From Caulobacter sp. FWC26 (GTDB lineage: Bacteria; Pseudomonadota; Alphaproteobacteria; Caulobacterales; Caulobacteraceae): a stretch of DNA of 64,000 nucleotides. The DNA lies in NCBI RefSeq assembly GCF_002742645.2, contig NZ_CP033873.1, positions 1 through 64,000 on the forward strand, in the 5' to 3' direction. The position numbers and the translations under genes are program-made. Below, piece after piece: positions 51,569 to 59,910 of the stretch (position 1 is its first letter; every line of letters starts with the position of its first letter). The notes under the pieces were generated by a model. That model had not been told where the DNA came from. It did not search any database and was given only the letters and a program-made list of their open reading frames with translations.

Positions 51569-51660
51569 GGGTAGGGAGTCTCGCCGAGCGGGCCTGGAGG
51601 GACAAGGTTTTTGCGGCGGTGGCGGGCGGTTTCCAGGGCTGCCATACCGCTGAGGGTCTG

Positions 51661-51781
51661 TTACGGATACGCGTAATCAGATGTCCAGTTTACGGATATA
51701 TGTAAGTGGTTGGCTTGCGTCATCCCGAGTGATGAATTACGTATCTGCGTAATCGCAAGTTCCACTTACGGATATCCGTAT
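51661..51781. promoter_or_regulatory. Four HipB-type operators in two pairs
   Basis: Four copies of a 16-bp palindrome, consensus TTACGGATATNCGTAA, at 51661-51676, 51690-51705, 51737-51752 and 51766-51781. Within each pair the starts are exactly 29 bases apart. The last copy overlaps the hipB start codon. HipB should bind these to repress hipBA and possibly the divergent MNT gene. Confidence 0.85.
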
Positions 51782-52184
51782 GCGTGATCCCATTTTGTCG
51801 CCGATCGGGGCGGCCATTCGCGCCACGCGCCATCGGCGGGGCTTTGGCCAGGCCGACCTGGCTGCGCGCGTCGGCCGGCCCGTGCCGCGGATCTCCGAAC
51901 TGGAGACCGACCTACTGCGCGAGCGCATCGGCCGCGACCGGCTGTCCCTGCTGGCCGAGGTCTGCGACGCCCTGGACCTGGCCCTGGTCGCCGTGCCGCG
52001 CGAGGCCCTGCCTCGGGTCGAGGCGGCGATCGAGGCTGCGCCGCGGCGCGCGGTCCATCCCCACCAGGCCTCAATGTTCGACGAGATGTTCGTCGACCTT
52101 TCGGACGATGACGCCCTGGCCGCCGAGGCCGCCGAAGTCGACGAGCCTTCGGACCGGCCCGGCTCGGATCGGGGGGACGGCTGA
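51780..52184 (+). CDS. hipB: HipB-type antitoxin, XRE family
   Basis: A 134-residue protein with an XRE helix-turn-helix at about residues 10-70 (GFGQADLAARVGRPVPRISEL) and an acidic C-terminal tail (DLSDDDALAAEAAEVDEP) typical of antitoxins. It would bind the four palindromes just upstream and neutralise HipA. The ATG at 51780 is embedded in the last operator and lacks a Shine-Dalgarno, so the mRNA may be leaderless or near-leaderless. The stop shares one base with hipA. Confidence 0.88.
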   Translation: MRDPILSPIGAAIRATRHRRGFGQADLAARVGRPVPRISELETDLLRERIGRDRLSLLAEVCDALDLALVAVPREALPRVEAAIEAAPRRAVHPHQASMFDEMFVDLSDDDALAAEAAEVDEPSDRPGSDRGDG

Positions 52185-53467
52185 TGGCCAAGCCGGCGGC
52201 CGTCCTGGGGGTGCATCTGTTCGACGTCGACGGCGTGGCCGTCCGCGTCGGGACCCTGTCGCGGGATGCGGTGGGGGCCACGGCCTTCACGCCCGACGAG
52301 GCCTATCTGCGCGATGCGGAGCGGCCGATCCTCAGCCTGAGCTGGCATGTGCCCGGAGATCCCGAGGCGACCCGCGCGCGCCTGGCCGCGCGCACCGACA
52401 AGATCGCCCTCTACGGCGGCCTGCCGCCCTGGTTCGAGGGAGTACTGCCCGAGGGGGCGCTGCGCGAACTGGTCGCCGCCGAGATGGGGCCTGGCGATCA
52501 CGGCTCGTTCGACGTCATCACCCGCCTGGGAGCCGACCTGGCCGGCGCGGTGCTGGTCGTGCCCGAGAACGCCGAGGCCCTGGACACGGCCGGCCCCCTG
52601 GACCTGGCCCGGGTGGCTGGGTTCCGCGCGCCCGTGCCCAAGGGCTTCGTCAAGTTCTCCCTGGCCGGGGTGCAGCTGAAATTCACCTCCAGCCTGCGCA
52701 AGGACAAGTTCGCCGCCCCGGCCCGGGCCGGCGAGGGCCGCTACATCGTCAAGCTGGACAGCGAGAAGTACCCTCGCCTGCCCCAGGCCGAGTTCGCCGG
52801 CATGACCCTGGCCAGCCTGGCCGGCGTGCGCACTGCGCCGTTCTCGCTGATCGACCGGGCCGCCATCGCCGACGTGCCCGCCAACCTGATCGTCGGCGAC
52901 CACGCCCTGGCCGTCGAGCGCTTCGACCGGCCCGGCGAGGGCCGGCGGATCCACATCGAGGACATGGCCCAGATCCTCGGCGCGGCCGGCGACCAGAAAT
53001 ACACCAAGGGCAACAGCGAGATGATCCTGCGGATGATCCAGCGCTTCAGCACCGACTGGCGCGACGACGTCCTGCAGGGCTTTCGCCGCCTGGTCGTCGA
53101 TGTGATGCTAGGCAACGGCGACAACCATCTCAAGAACTGGTCGTTCATCTTCCCGGAACCGGGTCAGGTGCGGCTCTCGCCCGCCTACGACATCGTCCCC
53201 ACCGTGCTCTATGGCGACACGACCCTGGCCCTGCCCTTCGCGGGCATTCGCCGCTTCTCGCGCCTGTCGCTGCACCAGTTCGATCGCGCCGCCTCGTATC
53301 TGCGCCTGGATCCGGCCTGGATCCGCAAGGAGGTCAAGATGACCGTACAGCGGGCGCTGGACCTGTGGCCCGCGGCGCTGGCCGACCTGCCCCTGGACCC
53401 CGCCGACCGTGACCGGCTGATCGGCCGCTGGGCCAACCTGACCCTGGTGGCCGAAGCCAGGGCTTGA
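52184..53467 (+). CDS. hipA: HipA-type serine/threonine kinase toxin
   Basis: A 427-residue HipA kinase. The N-terminal subdomain has LYGGLPPWFEGVLPEG, and the core has GVQLKFTSS (nucleotide-binding loop), YIVKLDSEKYP, and the catalytic region GNGDNHLKNWS with Asp313, followed by AYDIVPT (metal-binding Asp). HipA phosphorylates tRNA synthetases or elongation factors and causes growth arrest and persistence. Translational coupling with hipB is given by the one-base overlap. Confidence 0.93.
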   Translation: MAKPAAVLGVHLFDVDGVAVRVGTLSRDAVGATAFTPDEAYLRDAERPILSLSWHVPGDPEATRARLAARTDKIALYGGLPPWFEGVLPEGALRELVAAEMGPGDHGSFDVITRLGADLAGAVLVVPENAEALDTAGPLDLARVAGFRAPVPKGFVKFSLAGVQLKFTSSLRKDKFAAPARAGEGRYIVKLDSEKYPRLPQAEFAGMTLASLAGVRTAPFSLIDRAAIADVPANLIVGDHALAVERFDRPGEGRRIHIEDMAQILGAAGDQKYTKGNSEMILRMIQRFSTDWRDDVLQGFRRLVVDVMLGNGDNHLKNWSFIFPEPGQVRLSPAYDIVPTVLYGDTTLALPFAGIRRFSRLSLHQFDRAASYLRLDPAWIRKEVKMTVQRALDLWPAALADLPLDPADRDRLIGRWANLTLVAEARA

Positions 53468-53472
53468 GCAAA

Positions 53473-53552
53473 GCCGGGCGTTGAGAACGCGTGAACCACG
53501 CGCGCCGGCGCCTTTGGCCCGAGGGCTTGGACATAGCGCCGACCACCCGGCC
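53473..53552. repeat. Direct repeat copy 2 (80 bp)
   Basis: Same orientation and largely the same sequence as 33941-34021, beginning 6 bases after the hipA stop. One base shorter because of a C deletion. With copy 1 it brackets the AbiTii-to-HipA segment. Confidence 0.8.
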
Positions 53553-53753
53553 GGGGACCGCCAAGATCGCCGGGCGGCGCGGTGAGTCTCTTGGGGGCGA
53601 GAGCTGCGTCGCGTCGGTCGATTTCGTCGGCTTGTGCGTCGATAGGTTGCAAATCCGGCTGGTGCAATACCCGATTTCTAGGGGGTTGGAAAAGGCCGGA
53701 GCCAGGGACTGGAGCGGGCGCGCCGATCGGGCGCGCTATGCGGAGGTTCCGCC

Positions 53754-54293
53754 ATGTCATCGTCTGTCTCGACATCGTTGCCTGAGGGTTCGGGCTGGTC
53801 TGAGGTCCGGGTCGCAAGGCTCAAGGCCCTGTGGGCCGAGGGGCTGAGCGCCAGCCGCATCGCCGCTGTCCTTGGCGCGGTCAGCCGCAACGCCGTCATC
53901 GGCAAGATCCATCGCCTGGGCCTGGCCGGGCGCGTCCCGCCCGCGCCGCCCGGAGGCCGGGCCACCATACCGCCCCGGGTCCGGCGGCCGGGCAAGCGCC
54001 CCTCCCCGCCCCGGCCGCCAGCGGGTCCCAGGCCGCCCGGCGGCGCGCCGGCGCGCTCGGCGGCCAGGCCGCGCGCGACCGCCGTCCTGGTCGAGGCCGT
54101 CGGGCTGGCGGCCGACCTCTGCGCCCTGCCCCGCGGCGGCTGTCATTGGCCGCTGGGCGATCCCAAGCATCCCGACTTCAGCTTCTGCGGCCAGGCCGCG
54201 CCCAGGCCGCCGTACTGCGCGGCCCATCGGGCGCGGGCCTATCGCTGCGCCCCCGCGCCGGCAAGGGGCGGCCGGGTTCGGCGCGCGGCCTGA
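53754..54293 (+). CDS. gcrA: GcrA-family cell-cycle regulator paralogue
   Basis: A 179-residue protein with the GcrA layout. The N-terminal DNA-binding segment is LKALWAEGLSASRIAAVLG followed by NAVIGKIHRLGLAGR (about residues 23-60). The middle is Pro/Arg-rich and disordered, and the C-terminal Cys/His patch (CHWPLGDPKHPDFSFCG and PYCAAHRARAYRC) is the sigma-interacting region. GcrA acts with sigma70 at GAnTC-methylated promoters. The ATG at 53754 follows CGGAGG. A plasmid copy may modulate host or plasmid transcription. The linker is unusually Pro-rich. Confidence 0.9.
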   Translation: MSSSVSTSLPEGSGWSEVRVARLKALWAEGLSASRIAAVLGAVSRNAVIGKIHRLGLAGRVPPAPPGGRATIPPRVRRPGKRPSPPRPPAGPRPPGGAPARSAARPRATAVLVEAVGLAADLCALPRGGCHWPLGDPKHPDFSFCGQAAPRPPYCAAHRARAYRCAPAPARGGRVRRAA

Positions 54294-54473
54294 AGGCCGG
54301 CAAGCGTCCTGCGGCGCGGACCCGGCCCTTGGCTCGAACGACCTCGCCACCTCCCGGCGGCCGGCGCAAGGGACGCTGCGCTCAAAGCCCCTGCGCCGGC
54401 CGCTGGAAGGCGGCGCGGGGGGCGGTCGCGAGCCGAAGGGCTCGTTCCTCGACCCCAGACCGGGAGCCTTCCC

Positions 54474-55415
54474 ATGACCTTCCAGCCCCCTCCCCTCTCC
54501 GCCCCCCTGACCGGCCGTCTGACCCCGCTCGAGGCCCAGGCCCTCGACCTGGACGATCCTCGCCCGCATCCGCCCGAGGACGCCCTCGTCCAACTGGGCC
54601 AGGCGCTGATGACCGAACTGCTCGACGTCGTCGGCGACACCGCCCTGCAGGACTTCCAGGGCGTACTCTGCGAGGCGCTGATCGGCGCCTTCCATTCGGC
54701 CTCCCAGCGCATCGATCGCGACGCTGATCGCGGCCGCGACGAGATCAATCGGCTGCTGCGCGACTTCGACGCCTCGGAGGTGGCCGACAGCGACCTGCAG
54801 GCGGCCATGGCGCGGACCCGGGCGGCCGACGTGGCCGTGCTGGCCGCCGACTTGGTGCGCGACGCCGCCGCCGAGGCCTATCGTGTGGCCACCGGCGAGG
54901 TCTGGACGCCCTGGCGCGGCAGCGTGCGGCCCTCGCGCGTCACCGCCGCCCAGGTCGAGGCCCGCGAGGCGATCCGGGCCATGAAGGCCCGCCGTCACCA
55001 GGCCGTCGATCCGGGCAGCGCCGTGGTGGCCTTCCGCGCCGCGCCGGGGGCCGACAGCGCCCTGGACGGCGGCCGGATCTTCGACGCCCTGAACTGGGCG
55101 CGGGCCACCTGGCCGGACATGGCCCTGGCCACCAGCGGCGCGCGCGGCGGCGAGAAGCTCGCCGTCTCCTGGGCCAAGCAGAAAGGCGTGCGCCTGGTCC
55201 TGGCCAAGGCCGATTTTGACCGCGACGGCCGGGCCGCGCCGTTCCGGGCCAACGAGGCGCTCCTGGCCCTGGAGCCCGTCTGCGTCCTGACCCTGGCGGC
55301 CAGCCTGCAACCACACCCCGAGGGCGAAGGCCGCCCCTTCGGGCCGGCGCTCAATCTCGCCCAGAAGGCCGCCGAGCGCGGCATCCGCTGCGTGCCGATC
55401 CGCGCGGGGCGGTGA
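54474..55415 (+). CDS. DUF2493 (SLOG-like) protein
   Basis: A 313-residue protein with a C-terminal DUF2493 domain at about residues 180-285: VVAFRAAPGADSALDGGRIF, then TSGARGGEKLAVSWAKQKGV and APFRANEALL. The domain belongs to the SLOG/YspA-like nucleotide-binding group common on alphaproteobacterial plasmids. The N terminus is helical. Members are thought to bind nucleotide-derived ligands, but the role is unknown. Confidence 0.82.
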   Translation: MTFQPPPLSAPLTGRLTPLEAQALDLDDPRPHPPEDALVQLGQALMTELLDVVGDTALQDFQGVLCEALIGAFHSASQRIDRDADRGRDEINRLLRDFDASEVADSDLQAAMARTRAADVAVLAADLVRDAAAEAYRVATGEVWTPWRGSVRPSRVTAAQVEAREAIRAMKARRHQAVDPGSAVVAFRAAPGADSALDGGRIFDALNWARATWPDMALATSGARGGEKLAVSWAKQKGVRLVLAKADFDRDGRAAPFRANEALLALEPVCVLTLAASLQPHPEGEGRPFGPALNLAQKAAERGIRCVPIRAGR

Positions 55416-56109
55416 GCGCGCGGCCGGCGCGGCGGCCTGCGCCGCGCCGGTCTGGTTCTGGCGGCCGGAATGAACCCGGAACGAACATCCAGATGTTGCG
55501 GCCGCCGCCTCGGACGCCACGACGCCTTGGGGTTGGCGATTCGTTCGTGCGACGGCTGTGCTGGGTGCACCGGACGACGGTTTCGGGGCGTCTGGCCGGT
55601 CCTGTGGCGCGCTCGGCGATCGGCTCGACGTTCCCCGTGACCCTTGGGGGAACGACCTTGCGCGCCCGGCCCGGTGACGCGGACCCTCGTCATGGGCGCA
55701 GGCTGGCGAGTGGCCGCGCGATGTCGTTGGCGGCGGAGGCGTGGCGGCGACCCGCAAAGCGCCCGCTTTCCCGAGGTTGGCGCAAGACCCCTGCCCCGCG
55801 GCGCATCCGTCGGTCGCGCCGTGTCCAGCACGAACCGGTCCGTCCTGGCCGGAGGGCCGACGGGTCTTGGCCCTCACCGCGATCGATCACGTCGTCCCTA
55901 GGGCGGGGCGGGCCGGGTCCAAGCCGACCTGGCCAAGGCCAGGCGCTCTGGCCGGACCCTCCGGCCTTCCTCCGCCTTGCTGCGTGCAGGCCGGCTTCCA
56001 GCCGTCGCGGGCTTGGGCCCGTCCCTGCGCCCCGCCCTCGCAGGGCCCGTGATCGCGGCGAGGGCCGCGGCCCGCCGGGGCTTCTCCCGGCGGGAGACGG
56101 AGAAAGACC
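55416..56109. other. Long non-coding region upstream of ssb
   Basis: About 690 bases without a supported gene. Open frames exist but are Arg/Pro-rich shadows. It contains GAACCCGGAACGAAC (55472-55486), a second GAAC-N7-GAAC that may be a LexA box or chance, and a ribosome-binding site GGAGACGGAG just before ssb. It may hold a transfer origin or regulatory RNA, but I see no clear nick-site signature. Confidence 0.4.
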
Positions 56110-56493
56110 ATGCTGAACAAGGCTCAACTGATCGGCTTCACCGGCGCGGACAGCGAGATCCGCACCACGCTCAAGGGCAAGAAGTACGCGGTGCTGCGGG
56201 TCGCCACCAGCCGCTACACCAAGAAGGACAACGAGCGGCAGGACTTCACCACCTGGCACCAGGTCGAGATCTGGAGCCCGGGCACGGTCAAGTGGCTCGA
56301 AGGCCGGGTCCTGGCCAAGGGCTCCAAGGTCTATGTCGAGGGCGAAATCCGCAACGAGCGCTACACCGACAAGGACGGCAAGGAGCACTACTTCACCAAG
56401 ATCGTCGTGGCTGGTCCCGGCCATGAGCTGAAGTCGCTCGATCGTCCCGAGACCAACCCCGAGGCCGAGCCCGAGCCGGGCGAGGAAGGCTGA
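56110..56493 (+). CDS. ssb: Single-stranded DNA-binding protein
   Basis: A 127-residue plasmid-type SSB with one OB fold: NKAQLIGFTGADSEIRTTLKG, WHQVEIWSPGTVKWLEGRVL and GSKVYVEGEIRNERYTDKDG are recognisable. The C-terminal tail is acidic (EAEPEPGEEG) but lacks the DDxPF end that chromosomal SSBs use to recruit partners. It is followed by a strong hairpin terminator. It probably supports plasmid replication or conjugation. Confidence 0.93.
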   Translation: MLNKAQLIGFTGADSEIRTTLKGKKYAVLRVATSRYTKKDNERQDFTTWHQVEIWSPGTVKWLEGRVLAKGSKVYVEGEIRNERYTDKDGKEHYFTKIVVAGPGHELKSLDRPETNPEAEPEPGEEG

Positions 56494-56500
56494 TCCGGCA

Positions 56501-56526
56501 GGCCCGCCCCGATCACGGGGCGGGCC
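56501..56526. terminator. Hairpin terminator after ssb
   Basis: GGCCCGCCCCG (56501-56511) and CGGGGCGGGCC (56516-56526) form a perfect 11-bp stem with loop ATCA, 7 bases after the ssb stop. Confidence 0.75.
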
Positions 56527-56531
56527 ATTGC

Positions 56532-56547
56532 GGTCACCGATCCCCCG
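56532..56547 (-). repeat. Single inverted iteron copy
   Basis: GGTCACCGATCCCCCG is the exact reverse complement of the RepA iteron unit found four times at 58369-58453. It lies 1.8 kb away in opposite orientation, as expected for a handcuffing or auxiliary RepA site. Confidence 0.7.
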
Positions 56548-56591
56548 ATGATCCGCGGCGCCGGCCAGGATGGGCGGCCGGCGGCCGGGGT

Positions 56592-56611
56592 TTGTTGTCA
56601 ATTGACAACAA
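56592..56611. repeat. 20-bp palindrome, candidate parS site 1
   Basis: TTGTTGTCAATTGACAACAA, a perfect palindrome. Exact copy at 57342; near-copies at 61112 and 61189. It lies downstream of the HExxH protease gene. Confidence 0.75.
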
Positions 56612-56642
56612 GGGCGAGCGGCGCGCGGCGCATCGCTGGACG

Positions 56643-57236
56643 TCAGGCCTCTTCAGCGCCCTCGCCCGGCTCGTCCTCGTCCTCGTCCTCGTCCGACAGG
56701 TGCTCCTGGCAGAGGCGGCGGACCAGGGTTGTGGCGTCGTCGGCCGAGAGCGTCCGCTGCGTGCGCAGGACCTCGGCGAAGGCCGCCACGACGTCCCAGA
56801 TCTTGCCCTTCAGGGCCTCGGCGATATCGACCTCGTAGTCTTCCAGTAGCCAGTCGTCGCCATGGCCGGCGATCTGCGCCAGGACGGTTCTGGCCAGATG
56901 ATAGTCGACGACGGTGGCCTGGCGGGTTTCCGCCGCGGTGAGGGGAATGTCCCACAGGCTCGCGGCGTGGGTCTCGGCGACCCCGCCGGCCACGAACGCC
57001 CAGATCAGGACCTGCCGCGCCTTGACGGCGTCATAGGCGCCGGCCGCCTTCAGCGCGTCCCGGCGCGCCTCGTCCAGACTGATGGCGGCCGCCCCGAAGC
57101 CGCGGCCGGCCAGGGTCACCGCGTCGGCCAGCCTGACCGGCTGCTCTTCGTCGCCGATCGCGAAGACCGCGTGCGCGGCTTCGTGGATCGCGGCCAGGCG
57201 ATCGTCTTCATCCTCGGTGCGAGGGCGTGGCGACAT
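56643..57236 (-). CDS. M41-like HExxH metallopeptidase-domain protein
   Basis: A 197-residue protein with HEAAHAVFAIGDE near residues 17-29, the HExxH-type zinc motif of peptidase M41-related domains (FtsH C-terminal half) without an AAA ATPase. A conserved-looking VAGGVAETHAAS follows in the middle, and the C terminus is strongly acidic (DEDEDEDEPGEGAEEA). The ATG at 57236 has CAGGAG upstream. The gene is bracketed by two copies of the 20-bp palindrome, one in its promoter region, so its expression may be tied to partition proteins. Confidence 0.75.
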   Translation of the reverse strand: MSPRPRTEDEDDRLAAIHEAAHAVFAIGDEEQPVRLADAVTLAGRGFGAAAISLDEARRDALKAAGAYDAVKARQVLIWAFVAGGVAETHAASLWDIPLTAAETRQATVVDYHLARTVLAQIAGHGDDWLLEDYEVDIAEALKGKIWDVVAAFAEVLRTQRTLSADDATTLVRRLCQEHLSDEDEDEDEPGEGAEEA

Positions 57237-57341
57237 GGGATGCTCCTGGGTGAAAGGCGCGCGGCGTCTAGCGGCGAACGCGAGGGGGCGCAAGCCACGC
57301 CGCGTCACGCAAACCCCGAGCGCCGCAGCCGGGCGCTGCGT

Positions 57342-57361
57342 TTGTTGTCAATTGACAACAA
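57342..57361. repeat. 20-bp palindrome, candidate parS site 2
   Basis: Exact copy of TTGTTGTCAATTGACAACAA in the gap between the divergent HExxH gene (start 57236) and repA (start 57420), so protein binding here could affect both promoters. Confidence 0.75.
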
Positions 57362-57419
57362 GGCCCCGAACACGCCGAGCCCTTTGCCTCGGCGACCGTG
57401 TCGGGCGCACAATGGCGCG

Positions 57420-58382
57420 ATGTCCAAGCGCGCGATTCGTAATCAAGAGTTCGACCTCTTCATCCCGCAGGTCGCGGACCTGGCGTGGAAAGACCAGCGC
57501 GAGCTGATGGAGCGGCCGTTCTTCTCGCTGGGCAAGCGCAAGCGTCTCAAGCCGATCGAGTATGTCAGCCCCGACGGCGACGTTTCCGTGCGGGTCAGCG
57601 CCAACCCCCAATTCGGCATCGCCACCATCTGGGACGCCGACATCCTGATCTGGGCCACCTCGCACCTGAACAAGCTGCGCGAGCGTGGCGACAACGACAT
57701 TCCGCGCACCATCCACACCACCTCCTACGACCTGCTCAAGGCGATCCACCGCGACACCGGCGGCGCCGGCTATCGTGAACTGCAAGCGGCGCTGGAGCGG
57801 CTGCAGTCGACGACGATCGAGACGAGCCTGCGCGCGCCCAAGCGCAACAAGCGCGCCCAGTTTGGCTGGCTCGACGAGTGGCAGCTTGAATCCGATCCGG
57901 TCACCGGCGCGCCGCGCGGCCTGACCCTGACCCTGTCCAACTGGGTCTATGAGGGGTTGATGCGCGACCGGGCGCTGCTGACCCTGCATCCCGACTATTT
58001 CCTGCTGACCGGCGGGCTGGAGCGGGCCATCTACCGCATCGCTCGCAAGCACGCCGGCGACCAGCCGGCTGGTTGGACGTGCCGGGTCAAACTCCTGCAC
58101 GAGAAGTCGGGCAGCGAGGGCCCGCTCAAGCAGTTCACCTACCTGCTCAAGAAGATCATCGCCGCCGACAGCCTGCCCGACTACGCCATGGCCCACGTCA
58201 CGACCCGGGACGGGGAGGCGGCCGTCCACTTCATCCGGCGCGATGCAGCCGAGCGCGCCCGAATCAAGGCCGAGCTCGACGCCCTGGCCGAGGCTGATTC
58301 TCGGCGGGTCCGGGAGGACGAGCGCGCCGAAGCGATGGACGCACTGCTGGAACGCCGACGTCGACCGTCGGGGGATCGGTGA
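57420..58382 (+). CDS. repA: RepA-type (RPA family) iteron-binding replication initiator
   Basis: A 320-residue initiator of the alphaproteobacterial RPA group. The opening MSKRAIRNQEFDLFIPQVAD, the segment LKPIEYVSPDGDVSVRVSAN, the helix-turn-helix region (TSYDLLKAIHRDTGGAGYRE) and RKHAGDQPAGWTCRVKLLH fit this family. Four iterons begin inside its 3' end and continue downstream, as is usual for theta-replicating plasmids. A 20-bp palindrome sits 59 bases upstream of the start. Confidence 0.88.
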   Translation: MSKRAIRNQEFDLFIPQVADLAWKDQRELMERPFFSLGKRKRLKPIEYVSPDGDVSVRVSANPQFGIATIWDADILIWATSHLNKLRERGDNDIPRTIHTTSYDLLKAIHRDTGGAGYRELQAALERLQSTTIETSLRAPKRNKRAQFGWLDEWQLESDPVTGAPRGLTLTLSNWVYEGLMRDRALLTLHPDYFLLTGGLERAIYRIARKHAGDQPAGWTCRVKLLHEKSGSEGPLKQFTYLLKKIIAADSLPDYAMAHVTTRDGEAAVHFIRRDAAERARIKAELDALAEADSRRVREDERAEAMDALLERRRRPSGDR

Positions 58383-58453
58383 CCTGTTCCTCGGGGGATC
58401 GGTGACCGGCCCTTCGGGGTAACGGTGACCGGGGTGACGGGGGATCGGTGACC
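58369..58453 (+). repeat. Four RepA iterons, origin of replication
   Basis: Units at 58369, 58392, 58415 and 58438, exactly 23 bases apart, consensus CGGGGGATCGGTGACC; the third is diverged (CGGGGTAACGGTGACC). Period of about two helical turns puts all units on one face. An AT-richer stretch (58500-58550 and 58610-58635) follows, suitable for melting. This is the likely oriV of the RepA replicon. Confidence 0.88.
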
Positions 58454-58647
58454 GCTCGTTCTCGCAAAGCCTTGTGGCGTAAGGCCTCGCGCGCCTCTTC
58501 AGGCCGCTTAACCTTCTTAACTTGGTCCCATAACGATTTCTTCTAACGGCGGGCGGGGAGTCGTCGCCAGCGCGACGCGCCTCGAGCCTTTGAGGGCTCG
58601 ACGCGACGCTTACGGGTTAAGGTTTTGTTTACGCTCTCAGCCGACAA

Positions 58648-58686
58648 CTTTGCAAAATTCGTCTAGTCTCATCGAAATTTGCAAAG
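58648..58686. promoter_or_regulatory. Inverted repeat operator upstream of parA
   Basis: CTTTGCAAAATTCG (58648-58661) and CGAAATTTGCAAAG (58673-58686) form arms matching at 13 of 14 positions, each containing TTTGCAAA. It ends 10 bases before the parA start and overlaps its likely promoter, a probable ParA autorepression site. Confidence 0.75.
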
Positions 58687-58696
58687 TGGAGGGGTG

Positions 58697-59899
58697 ATGA
58701 CCGCGACCGCCTTGGCGACCGAAGCCACCGGACCCGTGCTGCTCGACGCGCTGACCAATCTGACCACGCGGGCCGACGACGTGATCACCCGCCTGAGGGC
58801 GTCGGTGTTCGCGCCGGGGATCGAAAAGATCGTCGACACCCGCTTTCCCATCAGCAAGGCCGCCGAGATGGTTGGTAGGACCCCGGAGGCCATACGCCAG
58901 GCCGAGGCCGAGGGCCGTCTGCCCACGCCGCGTATGACCGACACCGGGCGCCGCGAGGGCTACAGCCTGGCCGAGGTCAACACCATGCGCGACCTGTTCG
59001 GCACCCGTCCGCGCCGAGCCGAGGGCGACCCGCCGATCGTGCTGGCGGTGCAGAACTTCAAGGGCGGCGTCGGCAAGTCCACCCTGACCTGCCACATCGC
59101 GCAGTATCTGGCGCTAAAGGGCTATCGCGTCGCGATTATCGACTGCGACAGTCAGGCCTCCTCGACGACGGTGTTCGGCTTCAATCCCGACATCGACATC
59201 GACGACGACCACACCCTGCTGCCGTTCTTCTGGCATGGCGGCGAGCCGACGCTCGACTATGCCATCCGCCCGACGGCCTGGACCGGCATCGACCTGATCC
59301 CGGCCAACCTGGGGCTCTACCAGGCCGAATACGAGGCCGCCGCGCGCATGAAGGGTAGGCCCGAACTGCTCGATCGCCTCCGCAATGGTATAGCTGGTAT
59401 TGCCGACCGGTATGACGTGGTCCTGCTGGATCCGCCGCCGGCCCTGGGCATGATTTCGCTTGCGGTTCTGCGGGCGGCCAACGCCCTGCTGATCCCCACG
59501 CCGCCGTCCACCGTCGACTTCGCCTCGACCGCCCACTTCCTGCGGATGATCGTCGACACCGTCGGGTTGCTCGACCAGTACGGCCTCAGCAAGAACGGCT
59601 ACGAGTTCTTGCGCGTGGTGACCACCAAGGTCGACGAGGCCAAGAGCGCCCATGTGCAGATCCGCGAGATGATGGCGGCGGTGTTCGGCGCGGACATGCT
59701 GACCAATTCGCTGCTCGACTCGGCCGAGATCGACAACGCCAACGTCCAGCTGCGCACCGTCTACGAGGTTTCCGGCGGCGGGCGGGTGCATGAGCGCTGC
59801 CGCAACAACCTCGACCGGCTCAACAGCGAGATCGAGATCCTGATCCGCAAGGCCTGGCCGAGCCATCGCGCCGAACTGCGCCGTCTGGGCGTCGGCTAG
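58697..59899 (+). CDS. parA: ParA partition ATPase with N-terminal DNA-binding domain
   Basis: A 400-residue type Ia ParA. The N-terminal 100 residues contain a MerR/HTH-like segment (FPISKAAEMVGRTPEAIRQA), then the deviant Walker A KGGVGKST (122-129), DCDSQASSTTVFG (Walker A') and VVLLDPPPALG (Walker B). Such long ParAs move plasmids and also repress their own operon, which fits the inverted repeat just upstream. The ATG at 58697 follows TGGAGGGG. ParB follows after 11 bases. Confidence 0.94.
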   Translation: MTATALATEATGPVLLDALTNLTTRADDVITRLRASVFAPGIEKIVDTRFPISKAAEMVGRTPEAIRQAEAEGRLPTPRMTDTGRREGYSLAEVNTMRDLFGTRPRRAEGDPPIVLAVQNFKGGVGKSTLTCHIAQYLALKGYRVAIIDCDSQASSTTVFGFNPDIDIDDDHTLLPFFWHGGEPTLDYAIRPTAWTGIDLIPANLGLYQAEYEAAARMKGRPELLDRLRNGIAGIADRYDVVLLDPPPALGMISLAVLRAANALLIPTPPSTVDFASTAHFLRMIVDTVGLLDQYGLSKNGYEFLRVVTTKVDEAKSAHVQIREMMAAVFGADMLTNSLLDSAEIDNANVQLRTVYEVSGGGRVHERCRNNLDRLNSEIEILIRKAWPSHRAELRRLGVG

Positions 59900-59910
59900 G
59901 GGAGGGGACC

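Noticed and set aside
55472..55486. GAACCCGGAACGAAC as a second LexA box
   Set aside because: More than 600 bases from the nearest start codon and about one chance match is expected in the window; recorded only as an observation.
55412..56116. Plus-strand frame of 234 residues between the DUF2493 gene and ssb
   Set aside because: Pro/Arg-rich composition, no start signals, overlaps the ssb start; treated as non-coding.
58369..58453. Iterons as a CRISPR-like array
   Set aside because: Units are 16 bases with only 7-base gaps and continue from the repA coding end; they are initiator-binding sites.
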